Shown here one piece after another: positions 13,089 to 25,228 of a stretch of DNA of 64,000 nucleotides (position 1 is the stretch's first letter; every line of letters begins with the position of its first letter). The notes under the pieces were generated by a model. That model was given only the letters and a program-made list of their open reading frames with translations. It searched no databases and was not told where the DNA came from. Both the position numbers and the translations under genes were made by a program. This stretch comes from Beroe ovata (taxonomy: Eukaryota; Ctenophora; Nuda; Beroida; Beroidae), in contig CAMPET010000164.1 of NCBI GenBank assembly GCA_946803715.1, forward strand, positions 76,707 to 140,706, in the 5' to 3' direction.

Positions 13089-14190
13089 GTAACCATCTCT
13101 GCTCCCATCAACGCAACCCACTTTGGACAACCCATGAGGACCTCCGTTGGGAGCTGCAGCAACTTGTCCTGTCCTCCGCAAGACATCAAACGACCACAGA
13201 GCCTAGATCTGCATTCTGGAGAGCCGCTCCTGCCTCGGGCTGACAAGAACCTCTATGCCCAGGATTCGTCAGGGAACATCATAACAATTGATAAGGAAAA
13301 CCTGACATATTACAGGAAACTAGAGCCGAAAAACGACCAGGCTTCAGGTGATAAGAAGTCGCCACTCTCAATTCACAGTCCAGGATTTTTAAAGAACATC
13401 TGGGGCGTACTTAATGGAAAACGATGCTCCAGTGACACATACCTTATGTCTGAGATGACACTAATCAGTGAAGATAGCTTGTCAAGAGAAAATCCGCCGA
13501 AACTGCCCGAACCTGCAGAACCACCAGACTCTCCCACACAGCTGAGTTTTGGAGTGTTTCAGTCAGGCGTTAAGAAGAAGAAATCAAAGAAAGAGTACAG
13601 CCGAGTATCAACGGAAATTGTTGTCCCTGATTACATGGGTAGTCGGGATAGCAGACAACCTAACCAATGTCCTCAAATTCAAAGCACAGAAGTTTTATCA
13701 TCAGATCATCACAGTCAAGAATTTGGTTTCCACGATCCACATGCCATTGGGTCTGGTAGGTCATCGATGTAGTGTCTTCCAATGTTATCCTTCATAGGAG
13801 TGAATAGATAACTCCTGCTATATGGCTGTGTTGCTAATCTTTCCATGATGTTGGTAGAATGTCTATCACAAATTTAAGGCTCTATGATTGGATAACTTTT
13901 ACATGACATAACAATATAGGTACCTACTTAAAGAAAATTGTATCGATAAAGTTACTTATTACAATTGCCTTCGATGACCACATAATTTTCCATCTTTGCA
14001 GAAACCCTACACAGAGGTGGAGTATGTGGAGCTAGATCCCCGAGTCTATAAGTCAGACTACAACCGAGGCAGTCGCAAAGGTGCCACTTCCAGTAAACCT
14101 CAACCAATGCCTCGCAAGAAACATGGTACAGGGGGTCCAAGTGGCTATGCCTCCATTGAAACAAACTCATGTGAGTCGCCACTCATTTGA
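13089..14190 (+). CDS. Cytoplasmic-type protein segment with ITIM-like tyrosine motifs, 5' end uncertain
   Basis: Two exons: 13089 to about 13756, and 14002-14190 with stop. The frame is closed by a TAG that ends exactly at the acceptor AG (13088), so 13089 looks like an internal exon border; the first ATG is 13134. The protein is hydrophilic, Ser/Pro-rich and without a signal peptide or membrane segment. It carries tyrosine motifs: VEYVEL and SGYASI fit the ITIM pattern, TYYRKL is ITSM-like, and KEYSRV is near. A KKKKSKKEY basic patch is present. Such a sequence is typical of a receptor tail that binds SH2 proteins after phosphorylation. AATAAA at 14279-14284 is a plausible polyadenylation signal. 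It may be a separate gene with unseen upstream exons or an alternative 3' end of the Ig receptor. No family was recognised. Confidence 0.65.
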
Positions 14191-14847
14191 AACATGAGTG
14201 GCCATTCTTGGTGCATCAAGCTGCATCTCTTATTGCTAAGTATAATTTCTGACAGGTAGACTATATGCTTTTTACTGCAATAAACTGAGAATTGGTGCAT
14301 AAACTCAGTCATTTTAACTGTGATTGTTTTCTGGTTCTAACTCTTAAATCCTTGTTAATATCCTATCAGTTACACTATTTAGAGTTAGACAATTATTATA
14401 TTTCACTTATCTACTTGAAATCCATACTTTCGTTGTAATGATTGATCATTTGAGAAAAAATATCATGAGAACTGTTAATTTACCCTTTTTATTTTTGATA
14501 AAACATATTTGTATCATACTAGAAAAACAGGTAAGTATGATCAGAAGTAAATGTTTTGAAAAAGCAGTGTATTTAATCGAGTGTTATGCTACAGAAGCAT
14601 TGAGTTATGTATGATATGTTTGAATTGTTATAAGAAAATTCTTGATTACTGGAAATTAGGTCCAAATGTCAAGATTAATTGTTAACACCTGTTATCTTTT
14701 TAAACTTCATTGCATCCAAGTCTTGTTATTGGGAGTTATATTCAGTTTTGGACTCAATCATATGCTTAATGTTGTGAACAACCTGTACATAACACGTAAG
14801 CAAAATCTGCTAAATTCATTTTTCGCCTAAATCAAGCTTCCTTTATC

Positions 14848-14930
14848 AGATTATATATTTGACCTCTGTTTCTCGCACGCGTGAACTCAGAACTGAGTTC
14901 GAAACAATATCAGATAAAATCTGACGATGC
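14848..14930. mobile_element. Degenerate MITE copy of the TGACCTCTGTTTCTCGC family
   Basis: It contains GACCTCTGTTTCTCGCACGC and ends in a TCAGATAAAATCTGA-type palindrome. It matches the better preserved copy at 15135-15256. Confidence 0.5.
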
Positions 14931-15134
14931 TTTTGTAGGAATGTATTGCCGGATGCCACTGTCTGTCCAATTCAAGCTATTTCTAATTGCGAGCCGCGCG
15001 CATGAAACAGTCTAGTGATAGGATTTTATCGTTGGGATTTTTATCGCCGGGCAGAATTCTGCAGAATTACAATTGCGCGGCACCGACGGTAGGAAAAAAC
15101 CTTACAAGCCGCGGCAAGGCCGCTTGCGTCAGAG

Positions 15135-15256
15135 TTGTCAGATTTCATGCTGACCTCTGTTTCTCGCGCGCGGCGCGAGAAACAGAGAAACAGGCCTGTT
15201 TCGGCCTCCGATGAAGGCGCGCTCGCGCGAGAAACAAGTCAGGTAACATCTGACAA
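15135..15256. mobile_element. MITE with TTGTCAGAT...ATCTGACAA inverted ends
   Basis: The ends are inverted copies: TTGTCAGAT at the left and AGGTAACATCTGACAA at the right. Inside is CTGTTTCTCGCGCG facing CGCGCGAGAAACA, so the element can fold on itself. It has no coding capacity. Related copies lie at 14848, 34168 and 34671. Confidence 0.7.
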
Positions 15257-15354
15257 CGTCAGAGGAAAATAAGTTCGCGCTGCGCGGCGCAAAGTTATAT
15301 TTTCGCGACAGACCTGAGACCGGTATTTATCGAATCATCAATTAAACAGACCAG

Positions 15355-15450
15355 GTAATTACATTGTCGGGCGATGCCAGACCGCTGATGCAAGCCGCGA
15401 GAATAAGTTTGCGCGCGCGCGCAACGAAATTCATCGATCGACAAGTAATT
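15355..15450. repeat. Dispersed repeat (CGATGCCAGACCGC family)
   Basis: The segment CGGGCGATGCCAGACCGCTG, then a CAAGCCGCGA block and a GCGCGCGC run ending in AACGAAATT, recurs in inverse orientation at 34050-34125 and more weakly at 24935-25000. Non-coding. Confidence 0.55.
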
Positions 15451-16471
15451 ACATTGGACAAACGAAAAATTTGAAACTTCATGAAAGCAGGACTGACGCG
15501 ACGGACTGCTTCTAAGCTTCTTACCACTCGAGAAAATCGATGGACATGGACAAAAAGAATTAACCCGGGCCTATCGTTGATCGTAGACAGGCGCGGCAAA
15601 TATGTTCATGACAAATTGCAATCTTCCCCCTAACGAGAGTTATATTCTGGTCAGCGTCGTGCGAAAGTACTGAATTAAATGTTCATGTTATGTTATTTAT
15701 TCTATTTATTTTCATTGATAAACTGTGCTCCGATTTTCAACAAAATTTTCAATTAATAAATGGCTTTGTGCAGGACATTAAAATACACTTGATCGTCCTT
15801 TTCACATGAAAAATATTTAGTGTCTTCGATTTCTGAAGCTGAGATATATCCTAGAGAGATGGTTCATCAAAAAGAGACACATGAGCCATCAGATCTCTTT
15901 CCTCTGTGTTGGATCTCTTGTGTTAGAGAGAACAATCTATCAAAAATGATAATAAATGATGGTTGCTTATTCACAGTAACGAGGAATTACACATATCTTT
16001 ATCATCATTCACATCTTCATTCACATATTCATCTTGAGTGTTTCTCATGTGATATGGTGCTAATGATATTTCGTCTGTATCAAACTGATCACCTCACGGT
16101 ATTACTCATTTTTTATCTCTGCAACAATTTCTGCTATCATCTTATGGAAGGCTCGAGCCTGTATTTTCATTCTTTCTCATGTGCTATACACAAAAGGTGT
16201 AAAGCTGCACTTGTCCACTTGGATGGTCCATTGTTCATACTCTTACTTCTTCTTTACATCCTTGTGTACTGCAAACACTTCAGATCTTCTGCTGTGATTC
16301 AAGAGCTCCCACTCCAATTTACTTATTACAATGAAGTTGACTAACTTTATGATGTAATGGAGTGCATAGTTTTAAATGCATCCAGGTTTTCACACATGTG
16401 GGAATGGCTTCCAAAACAAAATGCCAGATTAAATCACTTGTTTTAATGATATAGGTTTCTCATGAGATGAT

Positions 16472-17081
16472 ATGAGTTATCCAGTTTCTGTAATGAAGAA
16501 CTCAACTCAGAGTATTGACAGTCACTTCAGAGATGTCTTGCAACCTCAACACTCAGATTCAAGAATAAGGTTGGTAAGCTCAACAAAAAGTACTTATTTT
16601 CCAGTGAACCTATAATATACAGTAAATGAATTATCTTCAGGTATGAGAAGTATGAGAACAAGCTCATCAAGGTGGAAGAGGATCAGAATAAGGTTTTCGA
16701 AATTTGTCCATTCCAAACTTTCAGTCTATTATGATGGCAAACTCTGTTGTTGTTCAGCTTTGATCAAGTGTGGTACTTGAGTCTCTGCATTCTACAGGAA
16801 TTGGTACGTGTGATTAACAGTAAATCAAAGAAGCAGGCCCAGCTAAACAACCCCAAGAATAAGGATTTTCCTCCAGAAGCATACATGGTCCCAGGTTCAT
16901 TCCAGGTAAAATTTTGATTCAACAGTTCATTCAATTGATTCTTTGGCTTACTGGTACCTACAATTTCAATTACTGGCCAACGGCCATATATGACGTACTG
17001 AATCTCCAAATTGATCCTTGCCAAGACAAGGTTGACGATTCTCCACTGAATTTATATGACTGCATAGTGAATATTGACTAG
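16472..17081 (+). CDS. Small unknown protein, 102 residues
   Basis: Four exons (16472-16569, 16641-16692, 16798-16905, 17031-17081) have matching splice phases and sum to 309 bases with a stop. The protein starts MSYPVSVMKNSTQSID, has a charged, probably helical middle (YEKYENKLIKVEEDQNKELV), a lysine/asparagine-rich stretch and an acidic C-terminus (LNLYDCIVNID). There is no signal peptide or membrane segment. I recognise no family. The last exon rests on a weak acceptor, so the C-terminus is the least certain part. Confidence 0.5.
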
Positions 17082-19542
17082 AGGATAATGATAAATTGTA
17101 TTTGGCATTGCGTTATTCACATCTTCATACAATATCCAACTATAATCCTGGATCTTGCTGGATCTGTTAATAATCATAGCACAAAGCAACGGTACACATC
17201 CATTCATATTATGCTGAATGAAATTGTTGAGTCGCATGTTACACACTGATCGTAATACATAATATATTCTTGCTACTTAACACCATCAATAACCATTCTT
17301 TATGATGAGAGAATAGAGAAGTGTATTACATAACCTATCATTGCAAAGTGAGAAAGAAAGTGACCGTGTGTGTGTGTGTTATTCAAAACATTTTGAACTC
17401 ATACACACACGCATTATAAGAGCAAGCTATCAGTCATTGTCTTTATTCCAAAATAGGGATGCTCCATACTTTGTCATCGCTGTAATAAACACACGACTTG
17501 CACTTCATACTAGAGAATTATGATGATTGTGGTTTATGTACCTTCCTTCATGATTAACAATACATGACCCACTAGAAAGTCTGTAAATAAACCATGTTTG
17601 GTAGCAGATTTCTATGAAAGAACTGAATTCTTGCTGTTTGTTAGAGCAAAGTATGCCAGGAATTCCGATGCTTTCTCGCATTTTTGTCTTCATTTTCAGT
17701 TCGTGCCAACAATTTTTAGAGGATATTACAGAGTAATATCCTCTGGCACAGACTCAATTATCAATGTAGCTTCAAATTCCTGTAATATTTTTGGATGGAT
17801 CGAAATTGCTACACACGCTTATGAAGCTCTATCTCTCGATAATAGTGTAAGATGCAAACAAGATAACTCAAAGCTCTGTCATTTATTATATGTAGTGGTT
17901 ACTGTACACACAAATCAATATGATAGTTATCCATAGCATCGCTAAGCTCGATTTATGCTTATATATAAGAATGTATAGGCTGTACGGTAAATAATTCATG
18001 AGTACCAACCATAATATATTGTGCTGTATAGAGTTAACTGTTTGTGTGTGTGTGTGCGTTAGTGTGTTTGTGTGTGTGCGTTAGTGTGTCTGTATGTTTG
18101 TGGGCGTGTTTGTCTGTGTGTGTGTGTGTGTGTGTCTGTATGTCTGTGTTTGTGTTTGTTTCTGTATGTGTGTCAGTATGTCTATGTGTGTCTGTATGTC
18201 TGTGTTTGTGTTTGTTTCTGTATGTGTGTGTCTGTGTTTCTCTGTATTTGTATGTCCGTGTGCACGTGCGTTCGATCCAGATAACCGCTTGGGATTTTCT
18301 CCAACACAAATGTTTCCATTCACTGAAGTTATCACTTAACCGTGTTAAGTTAACTGTAATAACCTTTTTAAACAGCATACTTCATAAGATAAACCACTCA
18401 ACAATTCTAAAAACAACAATTACAGGAACTATGCACTAATTATCCCAGAACACTGTCATAAGCTGATGTAATTACCGTGATAATCAATCTGCATTTTAAA
18501 CATACACCCGTATTGATTATGTAAATGCCTATTCAAAATTTATGCAATAATAATCTCTCTGACCATAGTAAAGCCGCAAAGCTAAATCTGTCGCATGCCT
18601 ATTTTCATTTCCTCACCCACAAGGAATTTAAAAGAAGGAAGAGGCCACTATTGTTTGTGTGTGTAATATGATCGCTCTGTTGCATTGCCCGAATTAAAAA
18701 TACCACTTTATATAATGTGTACAACAGCAGATGATCTAAACGAATACATGACTTAATGACAACTATATAATAAGAATCCGTACAATTTACCCCGTGTATT
18801 ATACAGAAGTCCATGATAATTCATGTATACACACAGTCATTACAGAAGTTAGGTAATTATTAACTCACTTCCTGTGTGTGTCAGAGCACAAATTCAAATG
18901 TTAAGCATCAATACTACATCTGTCCCCAGAGCTTATTCCTCGAGCATGTATTACGTCAGGGCCTGCTACAGCCCGGCACACTGTAATTGAAAACATTTGC
19001 TTTTTGCGCGGCGTACTATACATACGATGTGGTGCTTTGTAAAATTTGAACGATTTGGAAGTAAAAAGTACAACTTGTTAGCGGTTAAATTTGCGCGCCC
19101 AGCGCGCGCGTTCTATTTTCTTCAATTGGCTTTTGTGTCGGCGATCCAGGCAGCTTTTGTTTCGAAGCGAGAACAGACAAAAAGTTCATTGTCTCACGGG
19201 GCGTGGCGGAGAAATTCATTTTGCAAGAGTGCAACTGTGCAGTGTCCTGAAGTCGAGATTATGTCACATCTATTTGTGGCAACAAACTACTGGATCTTTA
19301 TACAACCTTACTCATGATGGCGAAATGCTCTAATTTTAGAGAAAAACGCGCGGGTGTGTTTCACATTAATACGATTTTGGAAAATGATATGGATTCAGAG
19401 ACTCCTGAATGGCTGCGTCAGGAAACAGTTCATTTAATAAACTCCTCGTTAACAAACAAACATGACTTGCGATAGAAACGTCCAAAATTCTTCCCCTTCC
19501 GATAGCTTCCATTTCGATCAATGCCAATCATTTCAGAGAGGA
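17082..19542. other. Intergenic DNA, no gene seen
   Basis: AT-rich sequence with a short perfect hairpin at 17718-17744 (GAGGATATTAC facing GTAATATCCTC), a long GT microsatellite at about 18040-18265, and a GC-rich GCGCGC-containing patch at 19000-19220. The open frames through the GT tract are repeat artefacts. Confidence 0.7.
18040..18265. repeat. Imperfect GT/TCTGT microsatellite
   Basis: About 225 bases of interrupted TGTGTG with recurrent TCTGTATGTCTGTGTTTGTG units. It is open in both directions but low complexity. Confidence 0.9.
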
Positions 19543-22500
19543 TATTACATGCAGCCAGATTCACAACAACACTACCGTCAGCAGATGCAAGGTAAGAATT
19601 AATAGAAAATCTCTGTACTTGGAAATCTCGCAACGTTTGACATGTTGTTGATACCCGTATCCTGTTTCAGGCTATTACCAGCCTGGCATGGCAAATCAGC
19701 AACCAGGAGTGCAACATGCCGTCATGCCAAACCACCAGCAAGGCATGATGAATGGTCAACCCCAACTCATGAATAACAACCACCACATGAACACGCAGCA
19801 GCAGATGAACGGGGCCGACCACACCCGACAACCACAGCATATCCTGCCGAACACAGGGCAGCAACAGTTGCTCCAGAGCAGCAATGGGCAACACATACAG
19901 CAACACGGGATGCAGCAACCTAACGGACACCCCATGCATCTACCCTCGCAACAGAGGGGACACCCGGGTGTGTCGCAGCAACACGTCATGCAAAACAGCC
20001 AGCAACATCAGAGCAACCTCCCCCAGCAACCCCACAACAACAGTCAACAGCAACATATGGCTGCGGAAAATGGTCGTGGTGGTGGAATGATGGCCCAGCA
20101 ACAACAACAACAACAACAGCACTCACAGATGCAGAATGTTAAACCTCATCTTGGAAATTTGCCTGTGAGTAAAGTCCGATCTTGATTCTTGAATCCTCAT
20201 TGATTTCTCATTCCATCCCTAGTTTAAATTTTGAAATTTCTCTAGGGACTAAGCAACAACACGGCTCAATCTAATGACAGCAACACACCAAATAATGGAG
20301 CTGAGTCTAGCACAGCTGCGAAGATGCAGGTTTAACTATTAGTTCGACAGTCTTGGACTTGAGCAACCAATTGTTGAGAATCGTTTATTCACGTCATTAT
20401 TTTCAGAATGGTACCAAACGATCACCTTCTCCGACCAAATTGGAGAATGCTTCCAAGAAACCAAACTTTGGTTTAGAAGTGAGTAACAGTGCTTTTCAGT
20501 TTAGCTAGGACCACACATTTCTCTTTATTTCCAGCCAAAAACTTGCCTAACCAAAGAGATCAAGACTTTACTATGAAATCCCGCCGGAAAATCGCCCTGA
20601 ACACCAATTTTCACCAATTCCCAGGATCAGGAAGGGGAGGAGTTCGCTGACCTCATCTCCAACCTTCTTGACGAAGATCTCAGCCCGAGCACTATCAATA
20701 CGAGCGAGTTACGGGGCTTCTTCGACGATTCATCGGAGTGGGTTGAGCCGGGAGGGAAAACATCCTCCGGGGAGGATACGAAACCGATTCTGTCCCCGAC
20801 AGTGGCTCCTGTACTCGATAACAAGGGGAGCGGAGTGGAACCTTCGCCTCTAAGCAAGGTGGGTATTGGTGTGGAAAGTGAACTGGGTGGTCGCAGATGT
20901 CCTCTATTCTAAACTTTCATCGCATCTGCGTTTCCTCAGCGAGGAAAGGTAACCCACCCCTATCCCACCTCCAGGTTCCCCCTCCAAACATAACCATTTC
21001 AACTGGGAACATGAGCAACAACACCCCACCCAAACCAACATCCTCATCCTCTACCACAGCAACATCAACCTCCAAAACAACCTCGACTCCCAATATCCAG
21101 ATCCCCTCACAGCCAGCTGGACAATTGCCAAGTGGACAATTGCCAGCTGGACATATGTCCAATATCCAACCCCTCGTCACTCCACTGACCAGTATGTCAG
21201 GACAGTTTCCTTCCTCCGTCCACTCCAATTCCACCCCTCAGATGTCCCACAACTCAATTCAACAAACACAGGTGAGCAGGAGAAATTTAAACACAATTGT
21301 TTACAATGATCCCACGTGTCTGTTGTTCAGGAAACTTGCTTTGACCACTGATCATTGATATTTTTCTCCGAATCACGAATGTTCATCCGATCCCAGGCTC
21401 CACCTCCGTACACCCAGATTGTCACCTCCACCCAATACCCTACTTCCTCTTCCATGATGCAACAACCGACCACCTCCTTCCAGCCAACTTCTGCTATCAG
21501 TTCACAGTTTCCTCTTCAGCCACGCTCACCCCACATGCAGATTGCTCAAGCAGGTCAGAGAATTGACACGTTTCGAACAAGATCAAGAGTACTACTCCCT
21601 TCTGTGAAACAATCAATAATCATGCATATTCTCGTCTATATTTTCCACCCTCTCACCCTCCCTTGCTCAGGAAGTAAGATGGTAACGCAGTGCACTGATT
21701 CCGGTATATCCGGGGGGATTTTGAACCGAGCACAAGTTCCCAATGTGACCGTCACACCAGGCGGTTATAACCCAACACCACAACAACAACAACCATCAGG
21801 TGAAGTTGCTCAATTTCGTAGTCCTAATCGACATGAATAGCGTGACGTTATCGACAGTTAGCTTCTGTCTCAATTCTTTTTATCCTTATTCTCATAGTTC
21901 TTAGGCTCCAAGCTCAATCATGTAACACTTTTGATACACAACTTTACTGATATCCCATGAATTCTCGAATCTAAAATTTGTCTATTTCCAGCAAACAACC
22001 CTGGTCCCGGCTATCCGCCCCCAACCCGATCCTCACATCAAGATGAGGACAAACTTGCAAACAGCAAACTCATCCTCAATAAGAAGATAAAGGTGTCTCA
22101 TCTGTTTCTTTTAGAAGAGAGCTTCTTCTCGAAGAATTTATTCTTGATTCATTTTGTCTATGCAGCATTTGATTCTCAGCTTTATTTTGCTAATCTTATT
22201 AGGGTCAGATGCAGACTGAAAAACAGAGGAAAAAGCAAGCGGAAGCTGAATTCATCAGAAACCAACAACAACAACAACAACTTCAGCAACAGCAACAACA
22301 ACAACAACAACCTCAGGTTATTAAACAACTTCACGCTCTCAAATTCGTGAACTGCTCAAGATTAAATGGAATAAACACTGTAGTTCCCAATCAAATTCTA
22401 TGAGACGAGCTGACTGACAGTAATACACAATTTAACAGGCTCAATATCAGATGTACGGTGACGCTCCCCAGTACAGCAACAATATGCAGCAACAACCAGT

Positions 22501-23807
22501 CAACTTCAACCAGAGAAACTACTACCTCATGCAGCAGCAGGTGAGCACATGGTTGTAAGCACGTGGTGATCTGGTCCTAGATGAGAACATTGCTGCGCGC
22601 GTCGCGATCAGAATTAGCATATGGCTGAGTCCTGAGATATTCATATTGCATGAAACGATTACGAATAGTTTCTCATAATCATTGCTATGACGTTGCTTTA
22701 ACCTTCTTCAGGCAGCACAGCAACACCAACTTCAGATGTTTTATCAGATGAAACAACAGCAACAAGCTGCTGCCTCAGTCAACAATTCAGAGCAACATCA
22801 ACATGTAAGTGGTGGAATCTCTGATCTTCTGGCTCATGTTGTTTATCTGGGAAGAGCCATTCCATTCTGGTTTCCGTTCGTTTCCTATGATTTCATTGTT
22901 TTCAGATGGCCGGCCAACAGCAACAACAACAGCAACACGCGATGTGGGCTCAGCAGCAACATGCTTTACAGCAACAACAACATCACCAGCAACAAATGGC
23001 ACAGTACCAGCATCAGATGGCGCTACAGCAAATGTACCATCAGCAGGCACAAAGTGAGTGCCGGAACGGAGTCAAGTGTGATGAATTTCTACAGAAACCC
23101 TCCAATATCATTTTGATCTCGGGCCGTTCACCATTATATTTAACGACCATATGAGTATGTGATTGTATGTATTTTTGATAGAAAATATTTCGTTTCAGAG
23201 CCAAAAACCGAGGCTCTTCCCACGAAGAATGATCAAGCTTTTGTAGGGAACGTGGCATCATCCCGAAATATGGTCAGTTGAGAGACATGGACTAATTTTC
23301 TCTTGAAACCACTTATTTGTCTTGCAATCTCGACACCATTCTGATCAACAGTGTCCTTTGACACCACCCAGTTATTGACACCACTATTCAGTTATCATTG
23401 ACACTATACACTATCATTCCTAGGTATGCCCGCCTCAAGGAAGCCGGTATGTGATGAGTCAACACCAAAATCAAGTCGGCCACCCAATCCAGAACGCCCA
23501 ACACAAACAACAGTTTGCCATGTACCAACAGCACCCCTCCCACGTGATGCCTCATCAAATGCCACCGCACCAGATGCCACCACCGCACCAAATGCCACCG
23601 AACGGGGGTGTCATGACGTCACAGCACATGATGTCGTCATCGCCAGAGGTCGCCACTCAGCCGACCCTCAACGCGGTGGCTGGGATAAAATCGTCAGGTT
23701 CACCCAAAGTGGACACCAAGCAGTCCGAATTGGACCTCGATAACGCGATCCTGGACAACAATATCAGTCACCAGGAATTCGAGACTTATTTCGGGGCGTT
23801 TCCATAG
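19543..23807 (+). CDS. Glutamine-rich nuclear coactivator-like protein, 5' end unresolved
   Basis: At least 13 exons, starting after an acceptor at 19539-19543 or at the ATG near 19553. Clear blocks: 19672-20164 (Gln/Asn/His/Met-rich), 20247-20330, 20407-20478, about 20625-20858, 20973-21270, 21397-21550, 21670-21800, 21992-22092, 22203-22314, 22439-22540, 22712-22803, 22906-23049, and about 23425-23807 with stop. Most of the protein is low-complexity Q runs typical of transcription cofactors. Exceptions are an acidic amphipathic segment at 20625-20690 (EFADLISNLLDEDL), a basic KQRKKQAEAEFIRNQ helix at 22215, and an acidic C-terminus (LDNAILDNNISHQEFETYF). A nuclear coactivator role (Mastermind-, CRTC- or BCL9-like) is inference; no diagnostic N-terminal domain is visible. 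AATAAA at 23871-23876 follows the stop by about 65 bases. Confidence 0.65.
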
Positions 23808-23870
23808 CAACGCAGCTAATTTTCCCCGGACATTGAATGTTTTGATGGTTGCCAGAAATTTGTTTTACTT

Positions 23871-23876
23871 AATAAA
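23871..23876 (+). terminator. Polyadenylation signal of the Gln-rich gene
   Basis: AATAAA in the sequence TACTTAATAAAAGTATAC, 64 bases past the stop codon. Confidence 0.6.
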
Positions 23877-25228
23877 AGTATACTTATTGTCGCTTGTGTT
23901 TTTATAGTGATCACTTCAAATTCATCACACACACATTCATCATTCAATATCCAATCATATTTGTAAATTATTTCCTAGGTGCCCTTCGGTATAATTCGAA
24001 GCTTTTGTCAAACTCAAAACTCCGTCATGTTTTGCGTCCACGGTTTTGTTTTCACTTCGGAGCCCAATCATTCAGTGAATGGGTACGGTTCTGACTTCTA
24101 TGTCCCAGTGGTACTGGTTAGAGAAGCTTTACAAGAGTTTTATATTCAATTGAATTACCAGCAGTGTATTTGTGCAAAATCGATACTTGGCTTTGTAAAA
24201 TGTTCTCTTTTTCTATTTAAAATTCATTTTTGACCAATTCAAATAAATAAATTCCCTTCTGGGGTGCTTTTTAAATTAAAATACGAATTGATATTTATTA
24301 AAACAGCGCAAAATAAAAAGGATGATATTTTGATGACTTCAGTAATCAAGAAATTTAATAGATGAAGATCAGTTGTGACAACACTGGGTGCAGTCCTTCA
24401 AAAATTTGAGCCATTCAATTTTGGAAGTGGCTCCCAGAAATGAACTTTTGTATTCATCTGATATTTGTAAAGGATGCCAAGAACTGACATAATGAAATCT
24501 CATCATGGCAGATTTCGTGATGCCCTTATAGTTATCGTCAGAGTAAGCGGTGAAATGCGATTGACTATTTTCCATACATTATATTTGTACCATCGTGCTG
24601 TGTATCGGAATCGCTGATCTCACCCACTTTTTAATTTCATGTTTGAATAAACCTCCTTGAGTATAACTATAATAATAAGTGTTTTACATGTATTTATAAC
24701 CGATTAAATTGCTTGAGTATTTTATGAGAATGACTTTGTTTTCATGAGACAATTATGCACGTATCTCAATCAGAAATGTTGAAAATTTGGAATCCACATC
24801 ACAGCAATATCATGGCCAAAATCACTGCAAAAGGAAATGGAATCGAACCCTGATTTTGAAATATAACTCAAACTGAACTGAACTAGTCTTTACTTTCCAC
24901 AAACTGGATAATCCAAATCAGATAGTTTGATTGCCTGGCGATGCTAGGCCCTGTTAACACCAGCCGCGAAACCAGGGTCTGTAATCGACGGGGAAAGAGT
25001 TGTATAGAAATAGAAATGCAACCCGCAACGGTAAAAATAACAAAGCCAATCCATTAAAATCTGATAGAGATGTTTTATTGATTAAAAACTTATTTGAAAA
25101 CCTCATGCACTGATCTGAAATGAATAAAATAACATTGGATAAATTAAATTAGAGGATATCATTTGTCCCACAATACAGTATATAATCACGCAATTTTAAT
25201 CACGCGATCACGAAATTTTGCGTGATAT
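23877..25228. other. Intergenic between convergent genes
   Basis: AT-rich, no supported exon. A weak copy of the dispersed GCGATGCTAGGCC/CAGCCGCGA repeat lies near 24935-25000. An AATAAA on the minus strand (25079-25074) suits the RhoGAP gene that ends at 25229. Confidence 0.6.
25074..25079 (-). terminator. Polyadenylation signal of the RhoGAP gene
   Basis: AATAAA on the minus strand, 150 bases past the stop codon at 25231-25229. Confidence 0.5.

Larger units (their letters stand above)
14191..16471. other. Intergenic DNA with palindromic repeats
   Basis: AT-rich from 14191 to 14850, then GC-rich palindromic elements at 14850-15450 (listed separately). A 525-base open frame at 15820-16344 (+) has no recognisable domain. 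The opposite strand of the same stretch has short exon-like pieces such as HKMIAEIVAEIKNE, but these could not be joined into a model. I do not call a gene here. Confidence 0.6.

Noticed and set aside
15820-16344. 174-residue plus-strand open frame
   Set aside because: No domain, no codon-use signal, and short exon-like pieces on the other strand compete for it. Neither model could be completed.
18034-18439. Open frames of 110-130 residues in GT repeats
   Set aside because: They encode only Cys/Val/Ser or His/Thr repeats and exist on both strands of a microsatellite.
19543-23807. Firm naming as Mastermind
   Set aside because: Only low-complexity and short acidic similarity is visible; the diagnostic N-terminal helix was not found.
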